The notes beneath the pieces were generated by a model. It had not been told where the DNA came from. It did no database searches and saw only the letters and a list, made by a program, of their open reading frames with translations. A DNA stretch of 64,000 nt from Rhodovulum strictum (GTDB lineage Bacteria > Pseudomonadota > Alphaproteobacteria > Rhodobacterales > Rhodobacteraceae), in the NCBI RefSeq assembly GCF_009649175.1, contig NZ_WJPO01000001.1, forward strand, positions 124,001 through 188,000, given 5' to 3'. Shown here piece by piece: positions 61,037 through 64,000 of this stretch. Positions within the stretch are counted from its first letter, which is position 1. Each line of letters opens with the position of its first letter. The position numbers and the translations under genes are program-made.

Positions 61037-62551
61037 ATGCTGCGCAAGCTTGGAACCGTGTCCGGCCTGACATTGGCAAGCCGGATTCTCGGCTTTCTGC
61101 GCGATATCGTGCTGGCGGCGACGCTGGGCGCGGGGCCGGTGGCGGATGCCTTCATGCTGGCCTTCCGGCTGCCCAACCATTTCCGCGCGATCCTGGCCGA
61201 GGGTGCGTTCAACGCCGCCTTCCTGCCGACCTGGGCGGCGGTGGATGCGCGCGGGGGCGACAGTACACGGCTTGGCGCGCAGGTGCTGGGCTGGCTGATG
61301 CTGGCCAATCTGGCGCTGCTGGCGCTGGCGCTGGGGGCGACCGGGTGGGTTCTGGCGGTGCTGGCGCCGGGGCTGTCGCCGGGCGATCCCACCTGGCCGC
61401 TGACCGTCACGCTGACGCGGATCACCTTTCCCTATCTGTTGTGCATGTCGCTGGTGGCGTTCCTGTCGGCGCTGCTGAACGGGCGCGACCGCTTTGCCGC
61501 GGCGGCGGCGGCGCCGATCCTGCTGAACCTGTTCATGATCGGCGCGCTGCTGATCGCCGAGCGCTTTCCCAGCACCGCCCATGCCGCCGCCTGGGGGGTG
61601 ATGGCCTCGGGCATCGCGCAGGTCGTCGCACTTGGCCTGGCGGCATGGCGGGCGGGCATCGCGCTGCCCCGGCCGCGGCTGGGCCTGTCCGGGGATACGC
61701 GGCTGTTCTTTCGCCGCCTGGGTCCAGCGATCCTGACCTCGGGCGCGTTGCAGGTGGCGATCCTTGCCGACACGATCATCGCCACCTTCCTGCCTGCGGG
61801 GTCGCTGTCGCATCTGTATTACGCCGATCGGCTTTACCAGTTGCCCGTGGGGCTGATCGGGGTGGCGCTGGGCACGGTCATCCTGCCCGATATCGGGCGG
61901 CGCGCAGGCACCGGGGACGAGACGGGGATGCGCCGGGTGCTGGACCGGGCGCTGGTGATCTGCCTTGCCGTCGGGCTGCCGGTCGCGGTTCTGATGGCCT
62001 TTACCGGCGATTGGGCGATGGAGATCCTGTTCGTGCGCGGGGCATTCGATCCGCAGGCCGCGCAGGCCTCCGCCGCGATCCTTGCCGCCTATGCCGTGGG
62101 CCTTGTTCCGGCGCTGGCGCTGCGCTCGCTGGTCGCGGGCTTTCACGGCCGGGGGGATACAAGAACGCCGCTCAGGCTGTTGGCGATTGCGACCACGCTC
62201 AACATCGCGCTCAAGATCGCGCTTGCGCCGTCGCTGGGTGCGGTCGGGCTGGCGCTGGCGACCTCGGCCGGGATCACGCTTTACGCGGCCTTGCTGTTCG
62301 TGACCGGGCGCAGGCGCGGCCATCTGACCGGACCGCCCCCTGCACAGGGCGCGATCCTGCTGGCCACGGCGGCGTTTGCGGCGCTGGGGGTGGTCGGCTT
62401 TCGCGACGCCATCCACCAGCCGCTGAGCGCTGCCTGGCCCGTCGCCGGACCGATCCTGGCCCTGTGCGCCGTTGCGGGTGCCGTGCTGGCGCTGCATGCC
62501 CTTGCAACGCTGGCCGCGCTGCGGCTGGCGCGGGGCCGGGGCGGCCGCTAG
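61037..62551 (+). CDS. murJ: Lipid II flippase MurJ (MviN)
   Basis: 504 residues with about 14 hydrophobic segments. It opens with LASRILGFLRDIVLAATLGA and has FRLPNHFRAILAEGAFNAAF, the MurJ hallmark with its essential arginines, and ADRLYQLPVGLIGVALGTV. It flips lipid II for peptidoglycan synthesis and is expected to be essential. Divergent from the SLC13 gene across 131 bases. Confidence 0.94.
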   Translation: MLRKLGTVSGLTLASRILGFLRDIVLAATLGAGPVADAFMLAFRLPNHFRAILAEGAFNAAFLPTWAAVDARGGDSTRLGAQVLGWLMLANLALLALALGATGWVLAVLAPGLSPGDPTWPLTVTLTRITFPYLLCMSLVAFLSALLNGRDRFAAAAAAPILLNLFMIGALLIAERFPSTAHAAAWGVMASGIAQVVALGLAAWRAGIALPRPRLGLSGDTRLFFRRLGPAILTSGALQVAILADTIIATFLPAGSLSHLYYADRLYQLPVGLIGVALGTVILPDIGRRAGTGDETGMRRVLDRALVICLAVGLPVAVLMAFTGDWAMEILFVRGAFDPQAAQASAAILAAYAVGLVPALALRSLVAGFHGRGDTRTPLRLLAIATTLNIALKIALAPSLGAVGLALATSAGITLYAALLFVTGRRRGHLTGPPPAQGAILLATAAFAALGVVGFRDAIHQPLSAAWPVAGPILALCAVAGAVLALHALATLAALRLARGRGGR

Positions 62552-62558
62552 GGCGCGG

Positions 62559-64000
62559 CTACTCGGCCGCCTGCGCCGCGCCCGATCCCGGCCCCGGCCG
62601 GTAGTTCAGCACCGGGGCCAGCCAGCGTTCGGCCTCGGCCACGGAAATGCCCTTGCGGTCGGCATAATCAGCGACCTGATCGGCCTCGACCTTGCCGACG
62701 CCGAAATAGCGCGCCTCGGGATGTGCAATGAAAAGTCCCGAGACCGACGCGCCCGGCCACATCGCCATGCTGTCGGTCAGCCGGATGCCCACCGCGGCCT
62801 CGGCATCGAGCAGATCGAACAGCGTGCGTTTCTCGGTATGGTCGGGCTGGGCCGGATAGCCCGGGGCCGGGCGGATGCCCGCATAGGGCTCGGCGATCAG
62901 GTCTTCGGGCGCAAAGGCTTCGTCGGACGCATAGCCCCAGAATTCGCGCCGCACCCTTTCGTGCAACCGCTCGGCCAGCGCCTCGGCGAAGCGGTCGGCC
63001 AGCGCCTTGACCATGATCGCGCTGTAATCGTCATGCGCGGCCTCGAAGCGCTTCGCGATCGCGATTTCCTCGGCCCCTGCGGTCACGGCAAAGCCGCCGA
63101 CATAGTCCGGCACAATGCCCTCGGGCGCCACGAAATCCGCAAGCGCAAGGTGCGGCACGCCCTCGCGTTTCGCGGTCTGCTGGCGCAGGCTGTGCAGGGT
63201 GGCCAGCACGGTCTTCCGGCTTTCATCCGCATAGACCCGGATATCGTCGCCCACCGCATTGGCAGGCCAGAGCCCCAGCACGGCGCGGGGCCGGAACCAG
63301 CCTTCGGCCACGATCTGCGCCAGCATCGCCTGCGCATCGTCGTAAAGCGCCCGCGCCGCGGCGCCCTTTTCAGGATCGTCCAGCAGCCGCGGGAAGACGC
63401 CGCGCAATTCCCAGCTATGGAAGAAGGGTGTCCAGTCGATATAGCGGGCAAGCTCTGCCAGATCCCAATCGTCCAGAACCTGCGTGCCCAGCATCGCAGG
63501 CCGCACCGGCGCATGGCCCGCCCAGTCCAGCCGCAGCGCATTGGCCCGCGCCGCCGCCAGCGGCACCCGCGCCTTGGCGGCTTCGCCGCGGGCATGCTTC
63601 TCGGCAATGTCGCGATATTCCTCGCGGATGCCTGCGACATAGCCCTCGCGCTGGCCCTCGGACAGCAGCGCCGACACCACGCCCACCGCGCGGCTGGCAT
63701 CGGTGACATAGATCGCCTGCCCGCGCCGATAGGCGGGCGCGATCTTGACGGCCGTATGCACCCGGCTGGTCGTCGCCCCCCCGATCAGCAGCGGCACATC
63801 GAACCCTTCGCGCTCCATCTCGGCGGCGACATGCACCATCTCGTCCAGCGACGGAGTGATGAGCCCCGAAAGCCCGATCACATCCACCCCTTCCTCGCGC
63901 GCGACCTTCAGGATCTTCTCGGCGGGCACCATCACGCCCAGGTCGATGATCTCGTAATTGTTGCAGGCCAGAACGACGCCCACGATGTTCTTGCCGATAT
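62559..64000 (-). CDS. metH: Cobalamin-dependent methionine synthase, C-terminal part, 5' end outside window
   Basis: About 480 residues of MetH are visible, in frame from the right edge to the stop at 62559. The first part is the end of the B12 domain (ACNNYEIIDLGVMVPAEKIL, GLSGLITPSLDEM, LIGGATTSRVHTAVKI), followed by the reactivation domain that binds S-adenosylmethionine (IRPAPGYPAQPDHTEKR). The folate, homocysteine and DxHxxG parts lie beyond base 64000. Its B12 need fits the B12 uptake and synthesis genes at 41.7-46.2 kb. Confidence 0.95.
   Translation of the reverse strand, partial: IGKNIVGVVLACNNYEIIDLGVMVPAEKILKVAREEGVDVIGLSGLITPSLDEMVHVAAEMEREGFDVPLLIGGATTSRVHTAVKIAPAYRRGQAIYVTDASRAVGVVSALLSEGQREGYVAGIREEYRDIAEKHARGEAAKARVPLAAARANALRLDWAGHAPVRPAMLGTQVLDDWDLAELARYIDWTPFFHSWELRGVFPRLLDDPEKGAAARALYDDAQAMLAQIVAEGWFRPRAVLGLWPANAVGDDIRVYADESRKTVLATLHSLRQQTAKREGVPHLALADFVAPEGIVPDYVGGFAVTAGAEEIAIAKRFEAAHDDYSAIMVKALADRFAEALAERLHERVRREFWGYASDEAFAPEDLIAEPYAGIRPAPGYPAQPDHTEKRTLFDLLDAEAAVGIRLTDSMAMWPGASVSGLFIAHPEARYFGVGKVEADQVADYADRKGISVAEAERWLAPVLNYRPGPGSGAAQAAE

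Noticed and set aside
1-64000. Mobile elements, integrase sites, CRISPR arrays or horizontally acquired islands
   Set aside because: No transposase, integrase, repeat array, tRNA gene or clear change of base composition was seen across the window.

Overview
The window reads as chromosomal DNA of a GC-rich alphaproteobacterium, most likely Rhodobacteraceae of the Rhodobacter/Rhodovulum type. The pointers are a form II RuBisCO Calvin-cycle operon with a divergent cbbR, a class I lysyl-tRNA synthetase, an FNR-type box in front of cytochrome bd, and very short intergenic spacing with many GTG starts and ATGA/TGATG overlaps. I see no rRNA, tRNA, CRISPR, insertion sequence or phage gene.

Layout. 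(1) 1-8536, minus strand: Calvin-cycle operon cbbF-cbbP-cbbT-gap-pgk-cbbA-cbbM. cbbM runs off the left edge, and cbbR (8641-9561) diverges from it. (2) 9605-12505: copper module, a CueR-type promoter followed by copA and cueR. (3) 12515-18097, minus: a GNAT/Rrf2 pair and a complete branched-chain-type ABC uptake cluster. (4) 18433-21985: lysK, a TerB-like protein, a pyrophosphatase-like protein, a NUDIX hydrolase and a DUF983 protein. (5) 22192-24490, plus: an EF-hand protein and a CnrYXH-like ECF sigma / anti-sigma / periplasmic sensor cassette, then glycerate kinase on minus. (6) 25858-32830: an NsrR-like regulator and cydDC-cydABX for cytochrome bd, including a 39-codon cydX. (7) 32869-37400, minus: a second complete branched-chain-type ABC cluster. 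(8) 37517-41652, minus: three glycosyltransferases. (9) 41705-46205, minus: cobQ, btuF-like and btuB, with a cobalamin riboswitch ahead of btuB. (10) 46296-55188, minus: an eight-gene block encoding a Ser/Thr kinase, FHA protein, PP2C phosphatase, a degenerate P-loop GTPase, a large dynamin-like GTPase, a second GTPase, a roadblock-like protein and an unknown protein. (11) 55513-64000: EEP-family phosphatase, cardiolipin-synthase-like PLD protein, chrA, an SLC13 transporter, murJ and the 3' part of metH.

The most unusual part is the block at 46-55 kb. It joins a reversible phospho-switch (kinase, phosphatase, FHA reader) to two intact-looking GTPases, one of them dynamin-sized with a Trp/Arg-rich stretch, and to a probable roadblock-fold partner. 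Several of its proteins carry basic or amphipathic termini that could bind membrane. I infer a phosphorylation-controlled membrane-associated GTPase machine; its cellular job cannot be read from the sequence. The remaining DNA is recognisable metabolism, respiration, transport and metal homeostasis, with several clear regulatory elements: the CbbR operator, CueR box, FNR box, B12 riboswitch, and intercistronic and terminator hairpins.
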